A DNA stretch of 64,000 nucleotides, taken from the NCBI RefSeq assembly GCF_002150005.2, contig NZ_MSPP01000002.1, forward strand, positions 434,001 through 498,000, read 5' to 3'. The notes under the pieces are model-generated. The model was given only the letters and a program-made list of their open reading frames with translations, made no database searches and had not been told where the DNA came from. Positions 8,363 to 15,987 of the stretch are shown in pieces. How positions within the stretch are numbered: position 1 is the first letter of the stretch; every line of letters starts with the position of its first letter. The DNA comes from Marivivens niveibacter (GTDB taxonomy: Bacteria > Pseudomonadota > Alphaproteobacteria > Rhodobacterales > Rhodobacteraceae). The position numbers were made by a program, and so were the translations under genes.

Positions 8363-8930
8363 CGGCGTTCCTTTCGAAAGGCGTTGCAAATGGCCAAGTT
8401 TTCCGACAGAATCTTAGTGCTACCGAAGATTGACGGGCAACTTGGCCTGTTGTTTTCACCACGAGGGCTAGTTCATAAGAGCTAGCCTTCTTGGCCTCTA
8501 TCGGTCCGACATTGCTGATCGGGGTGAAGCTGCCGTAGAGGTTTTACTAATAACTTCATATCGTTCCTTTCCGTGGATACCCTGAGTACATTTTCGTACG
8601 CCAGTGGGTTCACGGCATAAGCTTGAGACAAGATCTTAATTACGGCAAGGTTGTTTTTGGACTTATCGTCCCAAAAAGCACATCGGATTAATCACCCAAA
8701 TGTTCCTGTATTGTTCTGCGACTTTTGGGCGGCATTTATTTTGGTATCAATTTCAGGGCGTTAACTATCTGAGCGGGCAGAATACTGGCAGATATGCGTT
8801 TCTATGATGCCTGCTAAGCGCATCTCGACTCTGATGCGATTAACAATATGATGTGTTTGTTTCATCGCTATTTGCGATATTTTGTGTGCCCACCTGAAGT
8901 GTGATGCGAATCGATGATGGGCACGGCTGG
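8363..8930. other. 568-bp stretch without a convincing gene
   Basis: AT-richer than its surroundings. On the minus strand there is a 25-codon ORF (8559 to 8482, starting MKLLVKPLRQLHPDQ) with an excellent GGAAAGGAACG ribosome site, and an inverted repeat AGGGCTAG...CTAGCC around 8464-8486. Neither is enough to call a gene. The rest, 8570-8930, shows no ORF with a plausible ribosome site on either strand. It may hold the remains of a small mobile or toxin-antitoxin-like locus, or the promoter region of the 39-residue gene. Confidence 0.35.
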
Positions 8931-9341
8931 TCAGATTCCACGCCTTAACGCCTTAACCTCCCCCCGACGTTTCTTCTCGTCCAGACGTCTCCGCACCGAT
9001 CCTTTGGTCGGCTTAGTCGCGATGCGGCGTTTGGGGGTGTGGGTGGCTTTGGTGATCATTTCGGACAGGCGTTCGCGGGCGATCTCTCGGTTTCGGGCTT
9101 GGGACCGCGTGTCCTGAACAAACAGGACAATCGCGCCGTCGTTCGTCCATTTGCTGCCCGCGATGCGGCGTAGGCGGCGTTTAACAGGATCGGGTAGGAA
9201 CGGGCTGCGTTCGGCCTCAAACCGTAGCTCAACAGCCGTGGACACTTTGTTCACGTTCTGACCGCCCGGGCCAGAGGATCGCACGAACTGTTCCGTCAGT
9301 TCCCAATCCTGAATGGTTATCGTGTCCGTGACCTGCAACAT
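8931..9341 (-). CDS. arfB: Alternative ribosome-rescue factor ArfB (peptidyl-tRNA hydrolase)
   Basis: A 136-residue class-I release-factor homologue that frees stalled ribosomes by hydrolysing peptidyl-tRNA. The catalytic GGQ lies at residues 26-28 (SSGPGGQNVNK), and the basic C-terminal tail that enters the mRNA channel is present (KPTKGSVRRRLDEKKRR). I start at MLQVTDTITI, matching the family N-terminus; the frame stays open upstream to 9536 but that part does not resemble the family. An AAGGG ribosome site lies just before the start. A terminator-like hairpin ends only about 30 bases upstream, leaving no room for a separate promoter downstream of it. Confidence 0.93.
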   Translation of the reverse strand: MLQVTDTITIQDWELTEQFVRSSGPGGQNVNKVSTAVELRFEAERSPFLPDPVKRRLRRIAGSKWTNDGAIVLFVQDTRSQARNREIARERLSEMITKATHTPKRRIATKPTKGSVRRRLDEKKRRGEVKALRRGI

Positions 9342-9371
9342 GGCCCTTATGTATCGCGTTTGCGCCAAATT

Positions 9372-9545
9372 AAAAGGACCGCCGAGGCGATCGGCGATCC
9401 TTCGAAAGTTCAGGAGGTGGGTGTGGTTAGGAACGTCCCACCTGAGGTTTTGAGCCGTCCGAGGGGCTGCCCTAGACGATCGCCCCCCAAGCTGTCCCGA
9501 CACCATTCTCCAATACCTTTCTCGACACTGGATCACCTCCTTTCA
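9372..9545 (-). promoter_or_regulatory. arfB leader: perfect Shine-Dalgarno, 18-codon uORF, antiterminator/terminator
   Basis: Read on the minus strand. GAAAGGAGGTGATCCAG (9544-9528) is the full complement of the 16S rRNA 3' tail. Seven bases after GGAGG, a GTG at 9528 opens an 18-codon ORF ending in TAG at 9472. Next come a stem AGGTGGG/CCCACCT (9443-9437 with 9421-9415) and a 10-bp GC-rich hairpin (9400-9391 with 9385-9376, one G-U) followed by TTTT, all before the arfB start. The uORF end GGGGCGATCG (9486-9477) is complementary to CGATCGCCTC (9393-9384) in the terminator, an obvious antiterminator. This is the architecture of translation-coupled attenuation; function is inferred. Confidence 0.55.
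9472..9528 (-). CDS. Putative 18-residue leader peptide of arfB
   Basis: GTG-started ORF encoding VSRKVLENGVGTAWGAIV, preceded by the strongest possible Shine-Dalgarno sequence at ideal spacing. Its last codons (GGG GCG ATC GTC TAG) contain the segment able to pair with the downstream terminator. A ribosome finishing this ORF would therefore mask the antiterminator. I do not recognise the peptide. There is no run of one regulatory amino acid, so the sensed signal would be initiation or termination rather than a particular tRNA. Confidence 0.45.
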   Translation of the reverse strand: MSRKVLENGVGTAWGAIV

Positions 9546-9686
9546 ATGAGTTTCGCCTGTAAGTTAAGGGTGGCACAGATGTCGTGTTTGTCAAAACTTT
9601 TTCCACAAAGGATTGTGAAATTTTTCCGAAACTGCCGCAGAAATAGGCATGGTTTTTGCCAGAGTGTTACCCAAAAGGGCGCGAAA

Positions 9687-10526
9687 TCAGTCCAAAAGCC
9701 TATATTCGACGATCATGGTGGGCAAAAATGTCTGGCCGTTGTCCGACACCATGGTCAGGCGGGTTGCGCCTGTGTCGTCTTGCCAAACGGCGATGCCTTC
9801 GAGGTTAGAGTGGGTTCCAAAAGCGCTTTGCATGACGGTTTCGCCATTGCCGTTCATGTCGAACCTGCGAACACGGCTGCGAAATCCGATGCCCAGAAAA
9901 TCACGTTCTAGAACATATAGCAGGCCATCTGGCCCGAAATCCGCACCCGTGATCAGGAATGAATCCGTGCGCGGGATGACAAAGGCAATGTCCCAATCAG
10001 AGATGTAGCGATAGACGGGAAAAGGTTCATCGTATCTGCCCGACCGTTCGGGGATCGTGTAGATCGCGCCGTCGGGGCCGGTTGCCAGCGCTTCTAGCCC
10101 TGCGTTGGGTTGAAATGTCTGGAAGGCATCGAAAACCGGATTGGCCTGCGCTTCAGATGTGATCGATGGATAATACCAAACACGTCCCCAGTTTTCGAAA
10201 CTGACATGGAAGCCACCCTCTGGGGCAAAGGAAATGCCCTCGGCATCGGCTAGGCGATTTTTCAGTGGGTCGCCCGCGTCGTCCAAAAGTGCGGCTTGTT
10301 GCGCGATCGTCAGTCCCGTTATGCTGTCGCCTGCGCGGATAATGGTGCCTTCGAATGCGACACCGCGATCCGTGACCATGACAAAGGTTGCGCCATCATC
10401 GCGTAGATCAATGGCGGATAGTTCGGCTGTTTGTTCCAAAGGGATGGCTGTTTCCGATAGCAGAGCCGCGTCGGAAAAACAGGGTGCGGCCCAGATAAGG
10501 GCCGCAAGAGTTGTTAAAATACGCAT
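9687..10526 (-). CDS. Esterase-like activity of phytase family protein (secreted)
   Basis: A 279-residue protein with a clear Sec signal peptide (MRILTTLAALIWAAPCFSDA) and a beta-propeller-like body. Family markers are DGATFVMVTDRG (47-58), LADAEGISFAPEGGFHVSFE, NAGLEALATGPDGAIYTIPE and SNLEGIAVWQDD. Such proteins are periplasmic or extracellular, and the domain is named after a weak esterase activity found in phytase-like proteins. The true substrate is unknown. It lies 3 bp after mepA on the same strand and is probably co-transcribed with it. Confidence 0.82.
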   Translation of the reverse strand: MRILTTLAALIWAAPCFSDAALLSETAIPLEQTAELSAIDLRDDGATFVMVTDRGVAFEGTIIRAGDSITGLTIAQQAALLDDAGDPLKNRLADAEGISFAPEGGFHVSFENWGRVWYYPSITSEAQANPVFDAFQTFQPNAGLEALATGPDGAIYTIPERSGRYDEPFPVYRYISDWDIAFVIPRTDSFLITGADFGPDGLLYVLERDFLGIGFRSRVRRFDMNGNGETVMQSAFGTHSNLEGIAVWQDDTGATRLTMVSDNGQTFLPTMIVEYRLLD

Positions 10527-10529
10527 GTT

Positions 10530-11429
10530 TTATTGAGCAGCCACGGCCCCGCACTGCGCTGGTAGATCGGCCATAGTGAGCGGGCCGCGCGGCGTTGATG
10601 GAGTGGCGTTCGGGTTTGGTGGAGGTGGATTAAGGATACGATCAACCCAGCCTTGAGCTTCTTCACAGCCATCGCCAGGTGGGGGCGGGGCTTGATCAAC
10701 GCAGGTGGCATCGCCTTCGGGGCAGCTAAGTCGTACGTGGAAATGATAGTGGTGGCCCCACCATGGGCGAATTTTCCGTAGCCAGCTACGGTCGCCTGTG
10801 GCGCTATTGCACATCTCAACTTTGGCGCCAGGGAACACGAAAATGCGGGCGACACGGGGGTCGCTTGCTGCGGCGCGCAGCAAGGCTTCGTGCTGTGGGG
10901 TCCAATCGTCGTTGGTGAACGCACCGCTGGCGCGACGCATCGAAATCGACGAAATGTTTTCGCGTTCTGTTTCCGTCAAATCCAGTTGGTTCGGCGGTAG
11001 CATCCAGATGTCGACGTCCAGACCGATTTGGTGGCTGGCATGACCTGTCAACATTGGGCCGCCGCGTGGTTGGCTCATATCGCCAACGTAAAGGCCATCC
11101 CATCCGTCCAAGGTAGCGGCGAATTTACTGAGGTCTTCGATGAAATCGACCAGCTCTGGTTGGCCCCAGTTGCGGTTTCGGCTGAGGCGCATCGCTTGCC
11201 ATGTTGTGCCCGTTTCGGCCAACTGTTCTGCACCTGACTGACACCCGCGGGCGTAGGATCCGATTGCTTCGGATGGGCCATGGTTGGCTTCGGGGATATA
11301 GCCGAAAACATCTTTGGCGATGCGGGGGTCATTTATGGTCTGCGATGAAACCACGGATGCTGTTTGGCTTTCTGTTTTACATGCAGAAAGCGATAGTAAC
11401 GCAAGTACCAGTGCTAATGCGCGGACCAT
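10530..11429 (-). CDS. mepA: Penicillin-insensitive murein endopeptidase MepA
   Basis: A 299-residue LAS-type zinc metallopeptidase (family M74) that cuts D-alanyl-meso-diaminopimelyl cross-links in peptidoglycan. The zinc ligands are in GHASHQIGLDVDIW (His and Asp) and in WWGHHYHFHVRL. The N-terminus (LALLSLSACKT) has a lipobox with Cys17, so the enzyme is probably a lipoprotein, unlike the soluble E. coli MepA. The C-terminal third carries a Cys/Pro-rich tail. It overlaps the end of the upstream UMF1 transporter gene by 16 bp. Confidence 0.93.
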   Translation of the reverse strand: MVRALALVLALLSLSACKTESQTASVVSSQTINDPRIAKDVFGYIPEANHGPSEAIGSYARGCQSGAEQLAETGTTWQAMRLSRNRNWGQPELVDFIEDLSKFAATLDGWDGLYVGDMSQPRGGPMLTGHASHQIGLDVDIWMLPPNQLDLTETERENISSISMRRASGAFTNDDWTPQHEALLRAAASDPRVARIFVFPGAKVEMCNSATGDRSWLRKIRPWWGHHYHFHVRLSCPEGDATCVDQAPPPPGDGCEEAQGWVDRILNPPPPNPNATPSTPRGPLTMADLPAQCGAVAAQ

Positions 11430-12796
11430 TCTGCTCGATCTCCTTCGCTGTTAACCCAGCGTAGCATCAACATGCCCAAAAGGAAAAGCACGATCACCGG
11501 CACAAACCCAAGTTGTACGTTTCCGGTCAAATAGGTGACGATCCCAATCAGCATTGGTGCCAAAAATGCAGTGGCCTTACCCGTCAGTGCGAATAGGCCG
11601 AACGCTTCGGCAGGGCGGCTTGGGTCGGTGTGGCGCACCATCATAGAGCGCGACGACGCATATAGTGCGCCGCCTGCCCCGCCGATTGCGGACCCGCAAA
11701 TCAGGAAAATGATATCAGGTAGGTTTGACCCTGGTGCCAAAGCGATTGGGCCGATGTGTTCGCGGTTCATGGACACGATAACGATACAGACCAGTACAAG
11801 GACTGAAACGGTCGTTTTGATGACTGGTTTGGGACCAATTTTCTGATCAAAGCGCCCGCCGATATATGTCGCAATGGCGGCAGTGATTGCACCGATAATA
11901 CCAAAGATGCCGACTTGCATCGTTTCCCAATCCAGCACCAGCGTCGCGTAGACGCCGCCAAAGGCATACAGCGCATTTAGCGCGTCGCGGTACAGCATGG
12001 ATCCCAAAAGAAAGCTCGACAGGCTGCGGCTGTCCAAGACACCTTTGATCGTTGATTTCAGATCGCGGAATACCACAACTAAATTAACGCGGCGGGTCGG
12101 CGCATCGCGTTTATCACGAACCCACAGGAAAAACGGGATCATGAAAACGGCGTACCAGATGGCGATAAACGGTCCCACAGCGCGCGTGCCCTCGTTTTGA
12201 GAGGCATCCAGAAGGCCGAACGCTGGCTCCAGCTCTAGCAGCATTGTTTTGCCGTTCGTATCGACAAAGAACAGCAACAGAATGAATAGCGATAGAACGC
12301 CGCCCCAATAGCCGAAGGCGGCGCCTGATCCTGAAATGCGGCCAACCTCTTTGTCGTTGCCAAGGGACGGTAGGATGGCATTCGTAAAGTTCAGCGCAGA
12401 TTCAGCGGCAAAGAAACCGACGTAGAAAATGACCAGTGTAAACGCCAGTCGTGATCCATCAGGTGTCAGGCCCCATAACATCCATGTCGCGACGACATAA
12501 ATGACCGAAAAGAACGCGATCCATGGGATTTTTCGGCCCGATAAATCCGCCCAAGCGCCCAATATCGGGGCGGTGATCGCAATGACTAGACCCGCAACAG
12601 ATTGCCCCAGCGACCACATCGATTGTGCGTTTGCTTTGGCCTGATCAATCGGCGCGCCGCTGTTTAGGAAATAATCCGTGGCAACAGCTGCAAAGTAGGG
12701 GCCGAAAATGAACGTCAGGCCTAGCGTGTAGATGGGCTGCGATGCCCAATCAAAGGCCATCCATCCCCAAATGCGTTTCTTTTGTACCGATGCCAT
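11414..12796 (-). CDS. MFS transporter, UMF1 (Atg22-like) family
   Basis: A 460-residue inner-membrane protein with about twelve hydrophobic segments. The opening GWMAFDWASQPIYTLGLTF and the ILPSLGNDKEVGRISGSGAAFGYWGG stretch are hallmarks of the UMF1/Atg22-like branch of the major facilitator superfamily. In yeast the relative exports amino acids from the vacuole; bacterial substrates are mostly unknown. It overlaps mepA by 16 bp, suggesting co-expression with murein endopeptidase. A role in peptide or muropeptide traffic is possible but unproven. Confidence 0.9.
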   Translation of the reverse strand: MASVQKKRIWGWMAFDWASQPIYTLGLTFIFGPYFAAVATDYFLNSGAPIDQAKANAQSMWSLGQSVAGLVIAITAPILGAWADLSGRKIPWIAFFSVIYVVATWMLWGLTPDGSRLAFTLVIFYVGFFAAESALNFTNAILPSLGNDKEVGRISGSGAAFGYWGGVLSLFILLLFFVDTNGKTMLLELEPAFGLLDASQNEGTRAVGPFIAIWYAVFMIPFFLWVRDKRDAPTRRVNLVVVFRDLKSTIKGVLDSRSLSSFLLGSMLYRDALNALYAFGGVYATLVLDWETMQVGIFGIIGAITAAIATYIGGRFDQKIGPKPVIKTTVSVLVLVCIVIVSMNREHIGPIALAPGSNLPDIIFLICGSAIGGAGGALYASSRSMMVRHTDPSRPAEAFGLFALTGKATAFLAPMLIGIVTYLTGNVQLGFVPVIVLFLLGMLMLRWVNSEGDRAEWSAH

Positions 12797-12871
12797 GACG
12801 TCCTCCTGCCTTGCAGGGGTTAGATCATCGAACGGTCAAATCTGGCAAGTGGTTGATTATGCGAAAATCAT

Positions 12872-13408
12872 TTAGTCTTGCATCGGGGGCCATGGGCGTT
12901 GCGTTTCTGCCGCGCTCCATGCTGCGATCCAGTCAGGCATGTCAGGCGATGGGCCGGTATGTCCCATTTCGGCGGCAACCAAAGCAGGATTGACGATGCC
13001 GTTCTTGTCCGTCAGCGCGGCGCGGATCAAAACGTGGCTGGCGCATTCGCCGTTCCTTTTCCACATGCTTTGTTCCAGATACATAAATTTGTCGTCCCAG
13101 CACACAGCGCGGGTTTTCATTGTGAATCGATCAAACAGTCGGATGCGGCGGCGATAGCGCGGGCATGATCCGGCAACAGTCAGGCCCCAGCCTTTCTTTT
13201 TCAGGACGTCCAATAATTCAGAGGACTGACCCAAAACCATCCGTCCGATATCGTACAAAGTCAGCGTACGGCCGTTATTCAGTTCCCAAAAGATATCCAA
13301 ATCCCACGGCCAGCAGATGTGATGCGTTTCCATGATATCCCCGAAATTCGGCTTTGGATCGTTGCGGTGCAAAAACATCTGATAAAGAATGCGGGGTAGC
13401 GGATACAT
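12872..13408 (-). CDS. Acyl-CoA thioesterase-like (hotdog fold) protein
   Basis: A 178-residue protein starting MYPLPRILYQMFLHRND, with the hotdog-fold signature ICWPWDLDIFWELNNGRTLTLYDIGR (here the Asp-Asn pair of 4HBT-type thioesterases, DLDIFWELNNGR) and a WDDKFMYLEQSMW strand. It resembles the THEM6/YbgC-like group of broad acyl-CoA thioesterases. An AGGTTGG ribosome site supports the start at 13408; an in-frame ATG at 13447 is a weaker alternative. It is divergent from yggT. Substrate unknown. Confidence 0.75.
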   Translation of the reverse strand: MYPLPRILYQMFLHRNDPKPNFGDIMETHHICWPWDLDIFWELNNGRTLTLYDIGRMVLGQSSELLDVLKKKGWGLTVAGSCPRYRRRIRLFDRFTMKTRAVCWDDKFMYLEQSMWKRNGECASHVLIRAALTDKNGIVNPALVAAEMGHTGPSPDMPDWIAAWSAAETQRPWPPMQD

Positions 13409-13537
13409 GGTGCCAACCTGTGAATTAGAATGCGGGTAACGTGACATGCCGCGCGGCCGCGTCAATCGAAACGTGACGGCAGGGGATTGTCGAAAGCGCT
13501 CTGTGCTATTACCTGAGGGCCAACGAAAGGAATCCAG

Positions 13538-13825
13538 ATGACTTCGATCTTTCAAATTCTGCTGATGCTGCTTGGCGTTGCGCAATTCATCATCTTTGCC
13601 CACTTCATCATGAGCTGGCTGATCAGTTTTCAGGTGCTGAACATTCGCCAGCCGCTGGTCGCCCAAATCTGGTACGGCCTAGAGCGTATTCTTGAGCCCA
13701 TCTATCGCCCGCTGCGGAATATTCTGCCGAATATGGGCGGGCTGGATCTGTCGCCACTTGTGGCATTGCTGGGTATTCAGGCGATCGAAATCATCCTGCG
13801 CAACAACGCTGGATTGTTTTACTAA
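13538..13825 (+). CDS. YggT family membrane protein
   Basis: A 95-residue protein with two hydrophobic blocks (residues 5-28 and 62-90) joined by the conserved segment YGLERILEPIYRPLRNILP, diagnostic for YggT. Members are small inner-membrane proteins linked to osmotic tolerance and, in some bacteria, to division-related gene neighbourhoods. The exact role is unknown. GAAAGGA lies just before the ATG. It stands 128 bp before recQ, the usual neighbour in Rhodobacteraceae. Confidence 0.9.
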   Translation: MTSIFQILLMLLGVAQFIIFAHFIMSWLISFQVLNIRQPLVAQIWYGLERILEPIYRPLRNILPNMGGLDLSPLVALLGIQAIEIILRNNAGLFY

Positions 13826-13953
13826 TTTCACCCACTGATCGTCGGCGTTCTTGGCCCGATATTTGATGCGCAATGAGGCATGTGGGGTTGCTGCGGCGGC
13901 CCCCTTGTGATTCTTATGGGGCAATAAAAACAACCCTACAGGCACAGTTCCGC

Positions 13954-15987
13954 ATGAGCGCTGACACGCTATTACGCGATGTATTTGGATTCGACGGTTT
14001 CCGCCCCGGTCAGGGTGAAATCGTGGATGCGGTCGTTGCGGGGCGAAATACGCTGGCCATTATGCCGACAGGCGGCGGTAAATCGCTGTGTTACCAGCTG
14101 CCTGCGTTGGTTCGCCCGGGCGTAACGGTTGTTATTTCCCCGCTGATTGCCCTGATGCGCGATCAGGTGCGCGGTCTGCGCGAAGCAGGGGTCGAGGCCG
14201 GCGCGCTGACATCCGGCAATACTCAAGAAGAAAATGACGCTGTTTGGCAGGCCATCGAAGAAGGCCGACTAAAGCTGCTGTATATGGCGCCTGAACGTCT
14301 GGCATCGGGCGGTGTTCCGCAAATGCTGCGCCGCATTGGCGTTAGCATGATCGCGGTGGACGAAGCACACTGCGTCAGCCAATGGGGCCATGATTTCCGT
14401 CCTGATTACCTGCGCATCGGTGAATTGCGCCGCGCGTTGGATGTGCCTTTGGCGGCGTTTACCGCCACGGCAGACGCCGAAACCCGCGCTGAAATCGTTG
14501 AAAAACTGTTTGGCGGGGATGCCCCTGTCGAATTCCTGCGTGGTTTTGATCGCCCGAATATCCATCTGGCCTTTGCTGTGAAAAACCAGCCGCGCCAGCA
14601 GATCCTTGGTTTTGCCAAAGAACGGCAGGGGCAGTCGGGCATTGTTTATTGCGGCACCCGTGCGAAAACGGAATCCATTGCCGCCGCGCTGCGCGATGCG
14701 GGTCATGTCGCCTGCCATTACCACGGCGGGATGGAGGCCGATGACCGCCGCGACGTCGAAGCCCGTTTCCAGCGCGAGGATGGTTTGATCGTCGTTGCGA
14801 CCGTGGCGTTTGGTATGGGCATCGACAAACCCGATATCCGCTGGGTGGCCCACGCCGATCTGCCTAAATCGATCGAAGCCTATTATCAGGAAATCGGCCG
14901 CGCTGGGCGTGATGGGGCGCCTGCGGAAACGCTGACTCTGTTTGGACCTGATGACATCCGTTACCGCCGCCAGCAAATCGACGAAGGATTAGCCCCGCCC
15001 GAGCGCCGCATGGCGGATCACGCGCGACTAAATGCGCTGCTGGGTCTGTGCGAGGCGCTGGATTGTCGCCGCAGCACTTTGCTGAATTACTTTGGCGAAA
15101 CGGGCACGCCCTGCGGCCACTGTGATCTATGCGACAAACCCGCTGATGTGTTCGACGGGACGACACCGGTGCGTATGGCGTTGTCGGCGGCGTTGCGTAC
15201 GGGCGAAAGTTACGGCGCGGGGCATCTGATCGAAATTCTGGTCGGGTCGGACATCGACCGGATCAAAGAACGCGGTCACGATGCGCTGCCCACCTATGGA
15301 GTGGGGAAGGACTATAGCCGCCGCGAATGGCAGGCGATTTTCCGTCAGATGATGGGGCATGATTTGCTGCGCCCCGATCCAGAACGCCACGGTGGTCTGC
15401 GCATGACCGAAAAAGCGCGGCCGATCCTGCGCGGCGAAGATACGATCAAACTGCGCCGCGACACGATCAAAGCGGCCAAAACCGGCAACAAAATCAAAAT
15501 GCTGGTCAGCGAAGACGACGCGCCGCTGCTGTCCGCTCTCAAGGCGAAACGCCGTGCATTGGCCGAAGCTGCCAGCGTGCCAGCCTATATCATTTTCAAC
15601 GATTCAACGCTGATCGAAATGGCGCAAAAACGTCCGCGTAACTTGGATGATATGGCTGCGATCAGCGGTGTCGGGGCTAAGAAGTTACAAAGCTACGGCG
15701 ACGCATTCCTGACCGTCATCGCGGGTGAGGCCGAACAACTTCACCCCGCGCGTCGCAAAATGGCAGGCCGCGCCGAAGGGTCAATTTACGATCAATTATT
15801 GGCCGTTCAAGCGGACCTGAGCCGCGGCGAAGACGGCACAGGTAAACCGATGACCTGCAGCGCATCGCTATTGGCGAAAGTCGCTAAAATGCGCCCCAAC
15901 GATATGGGATCAATGCAGCGCGTTTTGGGTGACCGATATGCGGAACGATTTGGCGCTGCGTTTTTGGATGTGATTGGCAACGCTTAA
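13954..15987 (+). CDS. recQ: ATP-dependent DNA helicase RecQ
   Basis: A 677-residue 3'-5' DNA helicase for recombination and fork repair. Walker A is MPTGGGKSLCYQ (Lys43), the DEAH box is VDEAHCVSQWGHDFRPDY, motif VI lies in EIGRAGRDG, the RQC zinc site is CEALDCRR...CGHCDLC, and the HRDC domain is near 525-600. I place the start at MSADTLLRDVFGF, where similarity begins; the frame extends 27 codons upstream. The stop overlaps that of the convergent kinase gene in a TTAA. The final 70 residues form an extra acidic/basic tail. Confidence 0.96.
   Translation: MSADTLLRDVFGFDGFRPGQGEIVDAVVAGRNTLAIMPTGGGKSLCYQLPALVRPGVTVVISPLIALMRDQVRGLREAGVEAGALTSGNTQEENDAVWQAIEEGRLKLLYMAPERLASGGVPQMLRRIGVSMIAVDEAHCVSQWGHDFRPDYLRIGELRRALDVPLAAFTATADAETRAEIVEKLFGGDAPVEFLRGFDRPNIHLAFAVKNQPRQQILGFAKERQGQSGIVYCGTRAKTESIAAALRDAGHVACHYHGGMEADDRRDVEARFQREDGLIVVATVAFGMGIDKPDIRWVAHADLPKSIEAYYQEIGRAGRDGAPAETLTLFGPDDIRYRRQQIDEGLAPPERRMADHARLNALLGLCEALDCRRSTLLNYFGETGTPCGHCDLCDKPADVFDGTTPVRMALSAALRTGESYGAGHLIEILVGSDIDRIKERGHDALPTYGVGKDYSRREWQAIFRQMMGHDLLRPDPERHGGLRMTEKARPILRGEDTIKLRRDTIKAAKTGNKIKMLVSEDDAPLLSALKAKRRALAEAASVPAYIIFNDSTLIEMAQKRPRNLDDMAAISGVGAKKLQSYGDAFLTVIAGEAEQLHPARRKMAGRAEGSIYDQLLAVQADLSRGEDGTGKPMTCSASLLAKVAKMRPNDMGSMQRVLGDRYAERFGAAFLDVIGNA

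Noticed and set aside
8273-8485. 70-codon plus-strand ORF
   Set aside because: It lies opposite the 39-residue gene, which has the better ribosome site and a recognisable pattern.
9342-9536. N-terminally extended ArfB reading through the leader
   Set aside because: The frame is open by chance; the added 65 residues do not resemble the family, and the leader is full of RNA structure signals.
9528-9544. 17-base match to the 3' end of 16S rRNA (CTGGATCACCTCCTTTC on the plus strand)
   Set aside because: No other 16S sequence is nearby. On the minus strand it is an ideal Shine-Dalgarno at correct distance from a GTG, which explains it better.
14269-14976. 235-codon minus-strand ORF
   Set aside because: Antisense shadow of recQ; no ribosome site and no recognisable motif.
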